From Chloroflexi bacterium TSY (GTDB lineage: Bacteria > Chloroflexota > Anaerolineae > Caldilineales > Caldilineaceae): 56,523 bases of DNA. The notes beneath the pieces are model-generated. The model made no database searches and was not told the DNA's origin. It saw only the letters and a program-made list of their open reading frames with translations. The number at the start of each line of letters is the position of its first letter. Position 1 is the first letter of the stretch. Shown in pieces: positions 1 through 9,145 of the stretch. The stretch spans positions 1 through 56,523 of the forward strand of contig JAHBNG010000099.1 in assembly GCA_019217005.1 (NCBI GenBank), written 5' to 3'. A program made the position numbers and the translations under genes.

Positions 1-945
1 CCGATTGCACAAGCACAGTCAGTAAACACAGCTGAGGATACGGCGGTGGTGATCACCCTTTCTGCGATCGATGCAGACGGCGATGCATTGACTTTTTCGT
101 TTACCGATCCAGAGCATGGTCCCTTAAGACCTGTAGCTCCTGATCTTAGGCTAAACCAGCAGAGACCTCTCCATGCTTCCCCTGATGGTTCTGTTGAACT
201 AAATGTAGAGTATACGCCGAGCACGAATTACAATGGTTCAGATGGGTTCTCATTCGCTGTTGATGATGGAACTGAGATGAGTGAATCTGTTGCCGTGAGC
301 ATCACGGTTGAACCGCGTAATGATCCCCCCTCTGCAATTAGCGGGTTACTCATCACAATCAAAGATACACCCGTGACGGTGAGTCTGCAAGGATCTGATG
401 TGGACGGCGACGCACTAGTTTTCTCGATATCACAACAACCAACAAATGGTACGCTGGGCGAAATTCAGCCAGAAGATAATACGCTTGCGAAAGTCGATTA
501 TCGACCGAATGCGGGATTTATCGGTGATGACAGCATTGCATTCGAGGTGGATGATGGCAATAATGGGAAGCAGGTTGGCACGATAAAAATCACGGTCAAA
601 GAGACAAACCAACCACCAGAGCCCAACTCGCAAGTAGTCTCGGTTGCTGTGGATACGGCCGAGGTGATCGTGTTGACAGGAACAGATGTGGATGAGGATC
701 CTTTGACATTTATTGTGACCCGAAAGCCGACAAATGGATCATTGAGCGAACCCCAATTGAAGAATAACTCAAGCGCAGAAGTCGTCTATACACCCAACAG
801 TGGCTTTGTCGGCGAGGATGGCTTTGAATTTAAGGTGTCGGACGGGTTGGCAACATCCGATGTAACGGTTGTGACACTCGAGATTGGTGACAATAATTTG
901 AGAGAGTCAACTATCTATCTACCTCTCATAACATTGGGAAATTGA
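1..945 (+). CDS. C-terminal part of a tandem-repeat (cadherin/Ig-like, 'tandem-95') surface protein
   Basis: The reading frame is open from the first base, so the N-terminus lies outside the window. What is left is about three repeats of roughly 95 residues, each with a 'D.DGD.L.F' calcium-type loop, 'P..G.L', 'Y.PN.GF.G.D.F.F.V.DG' and a closing beta strand. This is the pattern of cadherin-like or VCBS-like repeats in extracellular adhesins and large surface proteins. The protein ends in the tail IYLPLITLGN, which resembles the last residues of two other secreted proteins here (ending at 41055 and 45633). A role outside the cell, in adhesion or sheath structure, is inferred from the repeats; the ligand is unknown. 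The strand and frame are certain, the exact function is not. Confidence 0.85.
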   Translation, partial: PIAQAQSVNTAEDTAVVITLSAIDADGDALTFSFTDPEHGPLRPVAPDLRLNQQRPLHASPDGSVELNVEYTPSTNYNGSDGFSFAVDDGTEMSESVAVSITVEPRNDPPSAISGLLITIKDTPVTVSLQGSDVDGDALVFSISQQPTNGTLGEIQPEDNTLAKVDYRPNAGFIGDDSIAFEVDDGNNGKQVGTIKITVKETNQPPEPNSQVVSVAVDTAEVIVLTGTDVDEDPLTFIVTRKPTNGSLSEPQLKNNSSAEVVYTPNSGFVGEDGFEFKVSDGLATSDVTVVTLEIGDNNLRESTIYLPLITLGN

Positions 946-989
946 CAGCTATATCTCAAATGTCTATGATATGATGTCGTGTTCAAATT

Positions 990-1072
990 AGTTCATCTAC
1001 CATAAATGTACGCAGCAAGCTACCTTTCACTGAATGTAAGGTCGATTTGCACACGTTTGGTAATGGGTAGCT
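990..1072. repeat. Divergent copy of palindromic family P
   Basis: Imperfect inverted repeat in the 197-bp gap before htpG. The left arm (CTACCATAAATGTACGC) matches the reverse complement of the right arm (GCACACGTTTGGTAAT) with several mismatches, and resembles the arms of the clearer family P copies at 20521, 26421 and 41596. It is the weakest member of the set. Confidence 0.4.
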
Positions 1073-1142
1073 TAATTTTTCCCTTGGGGTGAGATGCTGC
1101 TTTATCGTCCACACATTGAATTTGAGATAAGGAATTGGAAGA

Positions 1143-3266
1143 ATGTCAGAAAAACCCGAAGCTTTTCAATCGCTTGAATATCGTACAGAAGTCAAGCAAC
1201 TACTTGATATTTTGGCACACTCACTATATACGGATCGAGATATCTTTCTACGTGAATTGATCTCGAATGCGTCGGATGCATTGAATCGTATTCAATTCGA
1301 AATGCTAACCAATCAGAATGTTGTCGATCCAGAAGCGGAACTCGCTATTCGCATTACGGTCGACGAGGATGAAAAACGTATCCAAATTCACGATACGGGC
1401 ATTGGCATGAATCGTGATGAACTTGTCGAGAATTTGGGGACAATCGCCCACTCTGGCGCAAAATCGTTTTTGCAGAGTGCAAGCGAAAGTCAAAATGGTA
1501 CTCAACAGAGTATAAATGAAATTATTGGTCAATTTGGGGTGGGTTTCTATTCCGCCTTTATGGTTGCGGCTGAGATGACCGTGACCTCTCGATCCTATCG
1601 CCCAGACGATGAGTCGTGGGCCTGGTCCTCGACTGGGGACAGCACGTATACTTTGCAACTTGGTGAGCAAGCGGAACGTGGAACCACAATTGATATCAAG
1701 TTAAAGGCGGATGCGGAAGAGTATGCCAGTGTCTGGAAGTTAGAATCGATTGTTCGAAAACATTCGGATTACGTCTCATTCCCGATATACGTAGTTCGCG
1801 TAGAAAAGCCAGAAGAGGCGGATGAATCCTCTGACGATGAACCAATCGAAGATGCAAAGGATGCCGAAATCGAAGTCGAAAAAGAGCCAGAGCCAGTCAA
1901 TAAACAGACTGCGATCTGGCGGCAGCAGATGTCCCAGGTGAAACAAGAAGAATATGAAGAGTTCTACAAACAACTCACATATGACTTTGAAAAACCGCTC
2001 ATGCACTTGCATCTCGTGACGGATGCACCGGCTGATATCCGCAGCATCTTATTTGTCCCCAGCAAGCGCGAACGCGGGATGATGGGCATGAATCAGGATC
2101 GCGGCATCAAACTTTATTCGCGCAAAATCTTGATTCAGGATGATAATAAAGCTCTGTTGCCCGAGTATTTTCGCTTTATCGAGGGGGTTGTGGATTCAGA
2201 AGACCTGCCGCTCAATGTTTCACGCGAGACCGTGCAGAGCAACCCGATGATTCGACAGATTCAGCGTGCGCTGGTGGGACGCATCAATCGCGATCTCAAA
2301 GCATTGGCACGCAAAGAGCCGGCGAAATATGCAACTTTTTGGTCAGAGTTTGGCGTCTTTTTGAAGGAAGGCGTGGCCACAGATCCATCCTCGCAAGAAG
2401 CATTGGTCGATCTTCTTCGCTTTCACTCATCAAAATCGGCTCAGGGAATCGCTGAAGCTTCGTCTGATTCAGTAGAGGAAGCGGTGGATGAGTCTACGGA
2501 TGAAGAGAGTGCAGCAGAGGACACCGATGAGCAAGGCACTGATTCTTCTGCAGAAGATGCCGCTGAGACGCCCAAAGATACTTCCGGATTGACGTCACTG
2601 ATCGAGTATGTAGATCGGATGAAACCCGATCAGGAAGATATTTATTATGTGCTTGGTGATGATCTCAAGTCCGCTGAGCACAGTCCCCATTTGGACTACT
2701 TCCGTGCCAATGACATCGAAGTACTCTACATGGTCGATCCCATTGACGGGTATATGACGACTATGTTGCGCGAGTATGATGACAAGAAATTGAAAAACGT
2801 AGATGATGCCAGTTTGGATCTCCCCGAGAGTGAGAAGGATGACGAGAAGAAAGAAGAAAAGGTTGCTCAGGATGATTTTGACAAATTAGTTGAGCGATTT
2901 AAATCTGTTTTGGGAGATCGGGTAACCGATGTGAGCGAATCGAAACAACTCGTGGGTAGCCCTTGTCGACTCGTTACGCCAGAAGGGAGCATGGACCGCG
3001 ACTTGCAGCGGATCATGCGGTTAACTCAGCAAGATTATGAAACGCCCAAGAAATTGCTTGAGCTCAACCGCAATCACGCAACAATTGCCAACCTGGCGCA
3101 GATCGTGAATCAATCGGGCGGGGAAGCAATTATTAACCCGACGATTGAGCAACTCTTTGCCAACGCACAACTCTTGGATGGCACATTGCCTAATCCCGCA
3201 GAGATGGTTGATCATATTCAGGCGTTGATGGATGCAGCTGTGGAGGCGAAGGCAGGAAAAGGCTAA
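1143..3266 (+). CDS. htpG: Molecular chaperone HtpG (Hsp90)
   Basis: Cytosolic ATP-dependent Hsp90 chaperone, 707 residues. The N-terminal GHKL ATPase domain is plain: [10 protein letters not shown] near residue 38, DTGIGM near 84, [12 protein letters not shown] near 129 and GTTIDIKL near 180. The middle domain follows ([17 protein letters not shown]), then the C-terminal dimerisation domain. Bacterial HtpG is usually about 620-640 residues. The surplus lies mainly in an acidic linker between the N and middle domains (about 221-250) and a second, less usual acidic Ser/Glu/Asp-rich insert inside the middle domain (about 436-480). The ATG follows an AAGGA sequence 9 bases upstream. No CIRCE element was seen upstream. 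The gene converges with the acyltransferase gene. Confidence 0.97.
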   Translation: MSEKPEAFQSLEYRTEVKQLLDILAHSLYTDRDIFLRELISNASDALNRIQFEMLTNQNVVDPEAELAIRITVDEDEKRIQIHDTGIGMNRDELVENLGTIAHSGAKSFLQSASESQNGTQQSINEIIGQFGVGFYSAFMVAAEMTVTSRSYRPDDESWAWSSTGDSTYTLQLGEQAERGTTIDIKLKADAEEYASVWKLESIVRKHSDYVSFPIYVVRVEKPEEADESSDDEPIEDAKDAEIEVEKEPEPVNKQTAIWRQQMSQVKQEEYEEFYKQLTYDFEKPLMHLHLVTDAPADIRSILFVPSKRERGMMGMNQDRGIKLYSRKILIQDDNKALLPEYFRFIEGVVDSEDLPLNVSRETVQSNPMIRQIQRALVGRINRDLKALARKEPAKYATFWSEFGVFLKEGVATDPSSQEALVDLLRFHSSKSAQGIAEASSDSVEEAVDESTDEESAAEDTDEQGTDSSAEDAAETPKDTSGLTSLIEYVDRMKPDQEDIYYVLGDDLKSAEHSPHLDYFRANDIEVLYMVDPIDGYMTTMLREYDDKKLKNVDDASLDLPESEKDDEKKEEKVAQDDFDKLVERFKSVLGDRVTDVSESKQLVGSPCRLVTPEGSMDRDLQRIMRLTQQDYETPKKLLELNRNHATIANLAQIVNQSGGEAIINPTIEQLFANAQLLDGTLPNPAEMVDHIQALMDAAVEAKAGKG

Positions 3267-3271
3267 GGGGA

Positions 3272-3326
3272 AGGCTGAGGCGAAGGCTAACGGCTTCAAG
3301 AACCCTTTTTCCCTTCGCCTCAGCCT
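3272..3326. terminator. Hairpin between convergent htpG and acyltransferase gene
   Basis: Perfect 15-bp inverted repeat (AGGCTGAGGCGAAGG at 3272 and its complement at 3312-3326) directly after the htpG stop. It reaches the first base of the opposing gene's stop codon. A T5 run lies inside the loop, not after the stem, so it is not a textbook intrinsic terminator; it may act as a two-way transcription barrier. Confidence 0.5.
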
Positions 3327-3826
3327 CAGCCTAATTGAATCAACCCGAGCGCAACCAATATGCCAACGAGCAACGGCTGATGGATCAGGTAGATCAGCAA
3401 CGAGTGTCTTCCCAGCAAACCAAGCAGTTGAATGGGTGGTATCTTTGACAAGTCGATCAGGGAAAAGCAGAGTCCTTTATGGGTATAAAGCGTGTTGCCA
3501 AGGAATAGACCAATGAGTACTACACCAAACCACGGAATTAGTGGGAAATAGTCTACGGCAGCATAAGCTACTGGCTTAAATCCTAACCATACGAGCCAAA
3601 GAGTGTCGACACGTATGGAGCTGACGAACCAATCTAACCCGATCAGCAGGGTGCCAAGAAGAAGGTTTGTCCAGCGACCACCTAAAAATGGCCAAGCCAA
3701 TATAATCGATGCCCCGATTAGGTGAAGGATTCCAAAATGGATAGCACCGGTTCCAGCAAGCCAAGTTCCGAAGCTAATAACCATTCCCCAACCGAAGATG
3801 ATTCCGCTACGGCGAAAAAAGTATAA

Positions 3827-5120
3827 GGCCAATCCAAAAAATAAAATATACGCGAGAAGGTGTTAAACTAGCTCTCCAAAAGGAGCAAAAATGACAATCT
3901 CGCCAGAAATGGTTGAAGTCTTGAAAGAGACGAAGGCCATGTTAAGTGGATACGAAAGAAGGCACTTCATGGCCCAAACGGTCAAAACGATATGCGAAGG
4001 GAGTCCGACGAAAGCAGAACGAGAGTTGGGCTGGAATCGGGCGACGATAGCCAAAGCCCTGGAAGAACTAGAAGGCGGCTTCTGTTATGTCGACCAAAGC
4101 CACCGACGTGGTCGCAAAAAAGCCGAAGACCATATCCCCACTTTACTGGCCGATATGGTTGAAATCGCCGATCAATTCAGCCAGACCGATCCCACCTTTC
4201 GACCCCCCCAATTGTACACTCGACTAACCGCCGCCGAAATGCGTACCCAGCTCATCGAGCAGAAAGGATACACAGATGAGGAATTGCCTGGCGAAGAGGC
4301 CATCCGCTTGAAGCTCAATGAGTTAGGCTATGGCTCAAACCGGGTCAAAAAAAGTCAACCAGTGAAAAAGATCCCAGAGACCGATGCGATCTTTGATAGA
4401 ATTCATCAGATCAATCAAGAAGCGGATGCAGACGAGACGGTTCTGCGCCTCTTGGGATGCCAAAGCGACGATTTTACTTGACCGTTTCTCGAGAGAAGGG
4501 ATAAGTCGAGTGGTTGTCAAAGCGCTCGATCATGACTTTCAAGATAAGAAGACCGAGAAAGTCACTCCTTTTGGCATTTACCTCCCTTCAACCAAGGAAC
4601 TCTTTCTTTACTTGACTCAGTCGAAAGTGACGAGTGACTGTATTGTCGACTGCCTGATTGATTTTTGGGAAAGCGTACGTGAACACTTTCCTCACGTCAA
4701 GACCCTCGTGATCAATCAGGACAATGGTCCCGAAAATCATACCCGTCGGACTCAGTTTATGTATCGTCTCACTCAGTTTGTTGAGCACTATCGTCTCTCT
4801 ATTCAGCTCGCCTGCTACCCTCCTTATCACAGTAAATACAACCCCATCGAACGGGTTTGGGGCCATCTTGAAAACACTGGAACGGTTCTCTTCTCGATTC
4901 TCTTGAGACCGTTCTCAATTTTGTTCTTTTCGCTTTAACCAACTACAACCCTTCGTTCACCTGAATTCCACTCTTTATGAGACCGGCGTCAAACTCACTC
5001 AGAAAGAGATGGACCGTTTGGCACAACGCTTCCAACGTTTACCTGGTTTAGAAAAATGGTTTGTCCTTATTCCCCCTCTCCATTCTCTCGTTCGCGTATA
5101 ATTATTTTTTTGGTTTAGCC
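3827..5120 (+). mobile_element. ISAzo13-family insertion sequence, degenerate copy A
   Basis: About 1.29 kb. The ends are imperfect inverted repeats of roughly 28 bp: left GGCCAATCCAAAAAATAAAA, right end in reverse GGCTAAACCAAAAAAATAAT, both continuing to a TATACGCGA block. It is flanked by the 3-bp direct repeat TAA (3824-3826 and 5121-5123). The sequence is almost identical to copy B at 15331-16631 but has several small deletions in the transposase gene. Confidence 0.85.
3891..5101 (+). pseudogene. ISAzo13-like transposase, frameshifted
   Basis: Broken counterpart of the 405-residue transposase at 15395-16612. Compared with that copy it has lost two bases near 4451 (CTCTCT shortened to CTCT), one A in the run near 4870, and four bases near 4924. 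The product is therefore split into at least two overlapping frames (3891-4481 and 4384-4938). The ATG follows AAAAGGAGC, a good ribosome-binding site. It can no longer make a complete DDE transposase, though it could in principle be mobilised by copy B. Confidence 0.9.
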
Positions 5121-5422
5121 TAAGAACACAGCAGAAAGAGTCTTACTAGGTGGTTTCCTTTTTATGCGCCGATAGCTTAATGTGAGCGAGATGCCCACCA
5201 GTAGAATAAATAGAGAAGCTGTTGTGCGTTGAAAATATTTCCAGAAACCAGTATAAAGTACGACATCTGGTAGGATACGGAAAAACCAGAGATCCCACAT
5301 GAGATGGTAGGTCACCATCATGATGATTGCGACACCGCGTAATGCATCAACTTCCCAATAACGTTGAGCACGTGGAGTTGCTTTGGCGACAGATGGCAAG
5401 GACAAATTCATATCGCAGATCG

Positions 5423-6197
5423 TCAGTCTTTCACAACTTTCCAAATTCGTTGATAGAAAGGTGCCTCGGCCAGAGCTGTATGATATTCATCGACAGTTGA
5501 ATAGGTATTCTGTGGAAGCAACCATCCTTCCATACAAACTTCAAATTTGTCTACATTGTAGGGCCAAGGGTCGAATCGAATGTTGGTTTGGTCGTATTCC
5601 ATTGCAATATCGACATATTCACCTTGCCCATCCAGCGGGCACATGGAAATTGTTCGCTGATTTGGCCAAGGAACGCTCACTTGCAAACTTGCTGTATCTC
5701 CAAATTGGAGCAAACGGGTATTTGTTTCGACGATCTCTTCTTGAAGCGGTTGTATGAGCGCATTGTTATGACGTTGTCTGTGACGTACATATTCCAGGAG
5801 GAGTTGTTGATCAGCAATAAACTCAGACATGTGCGAGCGTAGTTCGTCAAAGGAAGTACTGTCTACGATTGGTGCATAGAGCAAAGAAGCATGTCTTCCA
5901 ATAAGTACGAATGGCTGCGTATGGGTGTTGAGCGTATGCGCGATTGATCCCGCGTCTCCAGAGTTCGATTTTGCCGAATGGATCATCATCGTGGATAAAA
6001 TCCATTGGATATCCATCGGCCCTTAGTTTGGACGATAACTCCCATTCATACCAGCCATTATCATGTTGTTCAATCGCTAGCATGACGATCTCATATGGCT
6101 TGGGTCGTGCAAAATCGGCATTGCCCCAATGCCGACAAAATGCTGCGGCCATTACGGCATGTGTGCTTGCTTTGATGAATACAGAGTACTTGACCAT
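5423..6197 (-). pseudogene. DUF3891-family protein, frameshifted
   Basis: The first frame (ATG at 6197) reads MVKYSVFIKASTHAVMAAAF, then HWGNADFARP, AIEQHDNGWYEWE and a run ending HPYAAI. This is the usual N-terminal half of the DUF3891 family, including its conserved HD-like 'HDxGWxxWE' stretch. The match then jumps to another frame (VLIGRHASLLYAP onwards) at about 5915. One inserted or two deleted bases would explain this. The second frame continues to a stop at 5423 and has the family's C-terminal character. The biochemical function of DUF3891 is not known to me. It lies directly upstream of the acyltransferase gene on the same strand. Confidence 0.7.
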
Positions 6198-6225
6198 TTG
6201 GCATGTTGCGAACAATCATTGGGTG

Positions 6226-6528
6226 TTAACTCTGTTTTTGGAATCCAAATATGTAGATGACAATTCCCGTCAAACTGGCAACGAAAAAGCCCCCAATCGC
6301 TGCGAGAAATGTGAATTGAGTCAGCCGACGGATGAATAATATATAACCGCATACAATGGCGAAACCAGCAAGCAAGACATTGGGAGGCAGAGGTGCTTCT
6401 GCCCCGGGAGTATTGAATGCGGCATCTTGCATTTTGTCAATTTGCGTTTCGGCCTGTTCAAAACTCCATCGCATGTAGAAGGTGAGTAGAATTGCCGTCA
6501 ATAAAGTGCTCGCAAAAAATTGTCGCAT
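6226..6528 (-). CDS. Small membrane protein, function unknown
   Basis: 100 residues with hydrophobic segments at about 6-20, 50-66 and 72-92, so probably two or three membrane helices. A short hydrophilic stretch between the first and second (EQAETQIDKMQDAAFN) includes a proline-rich turn. I do not recognise a family. It lies just upstream of the DUF3891-type gene on the same strand and diverges from the nitroreductase gene. No clear ribosome-binding site precedes the ATG. The length of the open frame and its membrane character support it as real, but without homologues this is moderate. Confidence 0.55.
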   Translation of the reverse strand: MRQFFASTLLTAILLTFYMRWSFEQAETQIDKMQDAAFNTPGAEAPLPPNVLLAGFAIVCGYILFIRRLTQFTFLAAIGGFFVASLTGIVIYIFGFQKQS

Positions 6529-6740
6529 ACTAATAGTTTACACTGTTGGACGGTTGGACGCCAAACGATGTAAACTTGAGGTAAGAAAAAAGCTCATCTA
6601 TGCAAAAGGTCTCTCTTCTGGAAAGTGCGCAACTATACGATCCAGCTGTCGAACTACCAGTGAATTGCACATGTTCGTCAGATGAGCGAAGAAAATTGAA
6701 GATGAATACACTTGATTTTCACCTATGAGCGAATGCGGTA

Positions 6741-6746
6741 TATAAT
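6741..6746 (+). promoter_or_regulatory. -10 element five bases before the nitroreductase ATG (possible leaderless start)
   Basis: A perfect TATAAT ends five bases before the ATG at 6752. If used, transcription would start at or next to the start codon, giving a leaderless message. No good -35 hexamer is visible at normal spacing. The same arrangement (TATAAT, five bases, ATG) occurs at 28173-28184. Confidence 0.45.
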
Positions 6747-6751
6747 CGGTC

Positions 6752-7390
6752 ATGACTCATCAACAGATGAATATTGATAGTGAGTTCTGGAAGGTGGTCC
6801 AAGGGCGACGCTCCATACGACGATATCAGGATCGCCCCATTGAACCGCTGAAATTGAAGCAGATATTAAAGGCCGCAATTTGGGCACCATCGGCACATAA
6901 CCGTCAACCCTGGCGTTTTTGCGTTGTGACGAACAGAGCGATCAAAAAGCGGCTGAGTAGAGAAATGAGCGCTCGTTGGCGTGCAGATTTGATGTCCGAT
7001 CAGGCAAACCCAGAATTGATCGAACGCCGAATTGCAATTAGCCATAGTCGTTTGACCCGGGCGGGAGCGTTGATTATTGCTTCTGTCACAATGGAAGACA
7101 TGGATGTATACTCAGACAATGAGCGTAACCAAGCAGAATGGACGATGGCTGTTCAGAGTGTGGCCCTGGCGTGTCAAAATCTGCTTCTGGCTGCACATCA
7201 ACAAGGTTTGGGTGCTTGCTGGATGTGTGCACCACTCTTTGTGCCCGCGTTGGTATGCAATGTGTTAGATCTTCCGAAGCATTGGACACCACAGGTATTG
7301 ATTACGGTTGGATATCCAATAGTTGGACACACGGCAGCCGATAAAGTAAAAGAACGTAAACCGCTAGATGATTGTGTAATCTGGCGTTGA
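6752..7390 (+). CDS. FMN-dependent nitroreductase-family protein, probable stand-alone FbiB C-terminal-type (dehydro-F420-0 reductase)
   Basis: 212 residues with the nitroreductase signature [12 protein letters not shown] (residues about 16-27), the FMN-contact stretch [16 protein letters not shown], and the C-terminal half [18 protein letters not shown]. In actinobacteria this fold is the C-terminal domain of FbiB, which reduces dehydro-F420-0. It is directly followed by cofD and cofC, so the same step in F420 biosynthesis is a reasonable inference. The F420-0 gamma-glutamyl ligase domain (CofE/FbiB N-terminal) is absent here. A generic nitroreductase remains possible. Translation may be leaderless (see the -10 element at 6741). 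Confidence 0.8.
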   Translation: MTHQQMNIDSEFWKVVQGRRSIRRYQDRPIEPLKLKQILKAAIWAPSAHNRQPWRFCVVTNRAIKKRLSREMSARWRADLMSDQANPELIERRIAISHSRLTRAGALIIASVTMEDMDVYSDNERNQAEWTMAVQSVALACQNLLLAAHQQGLGACWMCAPLFVPALVCNVLDLPKHWTPQVLITVGYPIVGHTAADKVKERKPLDDCVIWR

Positions 7391-7449
7391 TAGATGAATA
7401 AGATATATTTGAGGCAGAACAGATGGTAGACTGCGAAAAAATTGCTCAG

Positions 7450-8472
7450 ATGAATGTTGTTGCTCTGGCTGGCGGCGTTGGTGGTGCGAAGTTGGCCGTT
7501 GGATTGCAAGAAGTTGTGGCACCGGGTCGTTTGACTGTTATTGGCAATACGGCTGATGATTTTGAACATTGGGGACTATCGATCTGTCCTGATCTAGATA
7601 CTGTGATGTACAACCTGGCCGGTGTCAACAATCCAGAAACTGGTTGGGGGAGGCTGAACGAAACATTTCAAGCGCTTGACGCCATGAGCCAGATAGGTGG
7701 TGAAGAATGGTTTATGTTGGGAGACCAAGATTTGGCCGTTCACTTGCGCCGTAGCGAGTGGCGCAGACAGGGGCTCTCGCTCACAGAAATCACAGAACGT
7801 TTGCGCAGAAGTTTCGGGATCCCGACTACGATTCTTCCGATGAGCAATGCACCTGTTCAGACGCTTGTCCATACGGATGAAGGGGATTTACCCTTTCAAC
7901 ACTATTTTGTGCGTCTACAATGTGAACCGATGGTGTTGGATTTGACGTTTGTGGGGTCCGATAAGAGCAGGTTGACGAGTGCAGTTGTGGAAGCCGTTGA
8001 AGAAGCCGATGTCATCGTCTTCTGTCCCAGCAATCCTTATCTCAGTATCGATCCGATTCTTAGTATACGTGGAATGCGCGAATTGCTCCTCCGAACCCGC
8101 GTGCCGCGAATCGCTGTGAGCCCAATTGTTGGTGGGGAAGCCGTCAAAGGACCTGCGGCAAAGTTAATGAGGGAATTGGGCAAAACGGTCAGCCCTCGAA
8201 CGATTGTTGATCATTATGGAGCACTCATTACCGGATTTGTGATGGATGACAAAGATGCTGATATGGAACACGTGATCGATGTGCCAACGTTGATCACAAA
8301 TACTTTGATGAATTCGCTAGAAATAAAGAGAAATCTAGCTGAATCCGTTCTAAGCTTTGCAATTGACCTCAATGGCTTCTCGTCTGAATTCACGCAGACA
8401 AGCGAGTTTTCGCAAAACAAATTAAACTATCCGATGGTTTTTCATGAAACTTTGGATTCTGATTCCGGTTAA
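7450..8472 (+). CDS. cofD: 2-phospho-L-lactate (or PEP-derived) transferase CofD
   Basis: Transfers the phospholactate or phosphoenolpyruvate-derived moiety from the GDP-activated intermediate to 7,8-didemethyl-8-hydroxy-5-deazariboflavin (Fo), giving F420-0 or dehydro-F420-0. Diagnostic motifs: ALAGGVGGAKLAVGL at the N-terminus, GNTADDFEHWGLSICPDLDT, and SNPYLSIDPIL. The in-frame ATG at 7450 gives the family's usual start immediately before GGVGG; an upstream ATG at 7423 would add nine atypical residues. The last 30 or so residues (after SFAIDL) extend beyond the usual family end and overlap the cofC start by 29 bases, suggesting translational coupling. It sits between the nitroreductase gene and cofC in what looks like one transcript. 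Confidence 0.95.
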   Translation: MNVVALAGGVGGAKLAVGLQEVVAPGRLTVIGNTADDFEHWGLSICPDLDTVMYNLAGVNNPETGWGRLNETFQALDAMSQIGGEEWFMLGDQDLAVHLRRSEWRRQGLSLTEITERLRRSFGIPTTILPMSNAPVQTLVHTDEGDLPFQHYFVRLQCEPMVLDLTFVGSDKSRLTSAVVEAVEEADVIVFCPSNPYLSIDPILSIRGMRELLLRTRVPRIAVSPIVGGEAVKGPAAKLMRELGKTVSPRTIVDHYGALITGFVMDDKDADMEHVIDVPTLITNTLMNSLEIKRNLAESVLSFAIDLNGFSSEFTQTSEFSQNKLNYPMVFHETLDSDSG

Positions 8473-9145
8473 GCCGTTCTCCCAAAGCAAAAGTCGTTTG
8501 GCACAAGTATTAAACCCCAATGAGCGTGCCGAGATAAGTCGAAAATTGCTCGAACATGTCCTGACTGTTGCCAAATCCTCTTTGCTTCATACAGAAATCG
8601 TTGTGATCAGTCGCGGGGAATCAGTGCTTGCATTTGCCGATGCATTGGGCGCTTTACCTCTTCGCGAACAACCTTTTCAAGACGATATCATTTTTGAGAA
8701 AAAAGCAGGTCCACATGATCCACTCAATCATGCACTGAGCCAGGCTCGAGACTATGCAATGGAGCATGGTGCAGATGCGATTCTTGTGCTCCCAGCCGAT
8801 CTGCCCTTCATTTCACTCGAAGCGCTAAATACTCTCATCAAACAGGGAAGTGGATCAGCAAAGAATAAGTCTAGCATTGTCATTGCACCCAGCAAAGACA
8901 ACGGGACTAACGCTCTATTTTTGTCTCCTCCTGACGTAATTGATTTCGCATTTGGTAAAGACAGTTTTCATTCTCATCGCGTCAAGGCCGTCAACTCGGG
9001 GATTTTGTGTGTCGTTCACCAATCACTAGATTTCTCCTTCGATTTGGATCTACCCGCAGATCTCGCTGACTTATACTCGGTTCGACATAGGAGTCAAAGT
9101 CTTGAGGAATTAGGTGATTCCAAAGAATTAAGTCTCCATAGATAG
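8444..9145 (+). CDS. cofC: 2-phospho-L-lactate guanylyltransferase CofC
   Basis: Nucleotidyltransferase that activates 2-phospholactate (or phosphoenolpyruvate in the bacterial route) with GTP for CofD. 233 residues, normal for the family. Motifs: IPVKPFSQSKSRL at the N-terminus and LVLPADLPFI near residue 124, the metal-binding region of this glycosyltransferase-A-like fold. It overlaps the end of cofD by 29 bases. An ISAs1-like element is inserted exactly at its end: the stop TAG spans the target duplication and the first G of the IS. The duplicated 10 bp on the far side would also give TAG, so the protein is unchanged by the insertion. Confidence 0.93.
   Translation: MKLWILIPVKPFSQSKSRLAQVLNPNERAEISRKLLEHVLTVAKSSLLHTEIVVISRGESVLAFADALGALPLREQPFQDDIIFEKKAGPHDPLNHALSQARDYAMEHGADAILVLPADLPFISLEALNTLIKQGSGSAKNKSSIVIAPSKDNGTNALFLSPPDVIDFAFGKDSFHSHRVKAVNSGILCVVHQSLDFSFDLDLPADLADLYSVRHRSQSLEELGDSKELSLHR

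Larger units (their letters stand above)
3326..5411 (-). pseudogene. DUF1624 / heparan-alpha-glucosaminide N-acetyltransferase-like membrane protein, split by an IS
   Basis: Multi-pass membrane protein of the DUF1624 acyltransferase family. The N-terminal fragment (from ATG at 5411) carries the family start RYWEVDALRGVAIIMM followed by a second membrane segment. The C-terminal fragment (ending at 3326) carries five or more membrane helices and the typical LLGRHSLLIYLIHQPLL. An ISAzo13-like element sits between them. Removing 3827-5120 plus one copy of the flanking TAA joins the parts in frame (VFL then YFFRRSG), so the gene was intact before insertion. The start at 5411 is chosen because the upstream extension has no family character. 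It lies 11 bases after the stop of the DUF3891-type gene, so the two were probably cotranscribed. Family assignment is from the sequence; the acyl acceptor is unknown. Confidence 0.8.
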
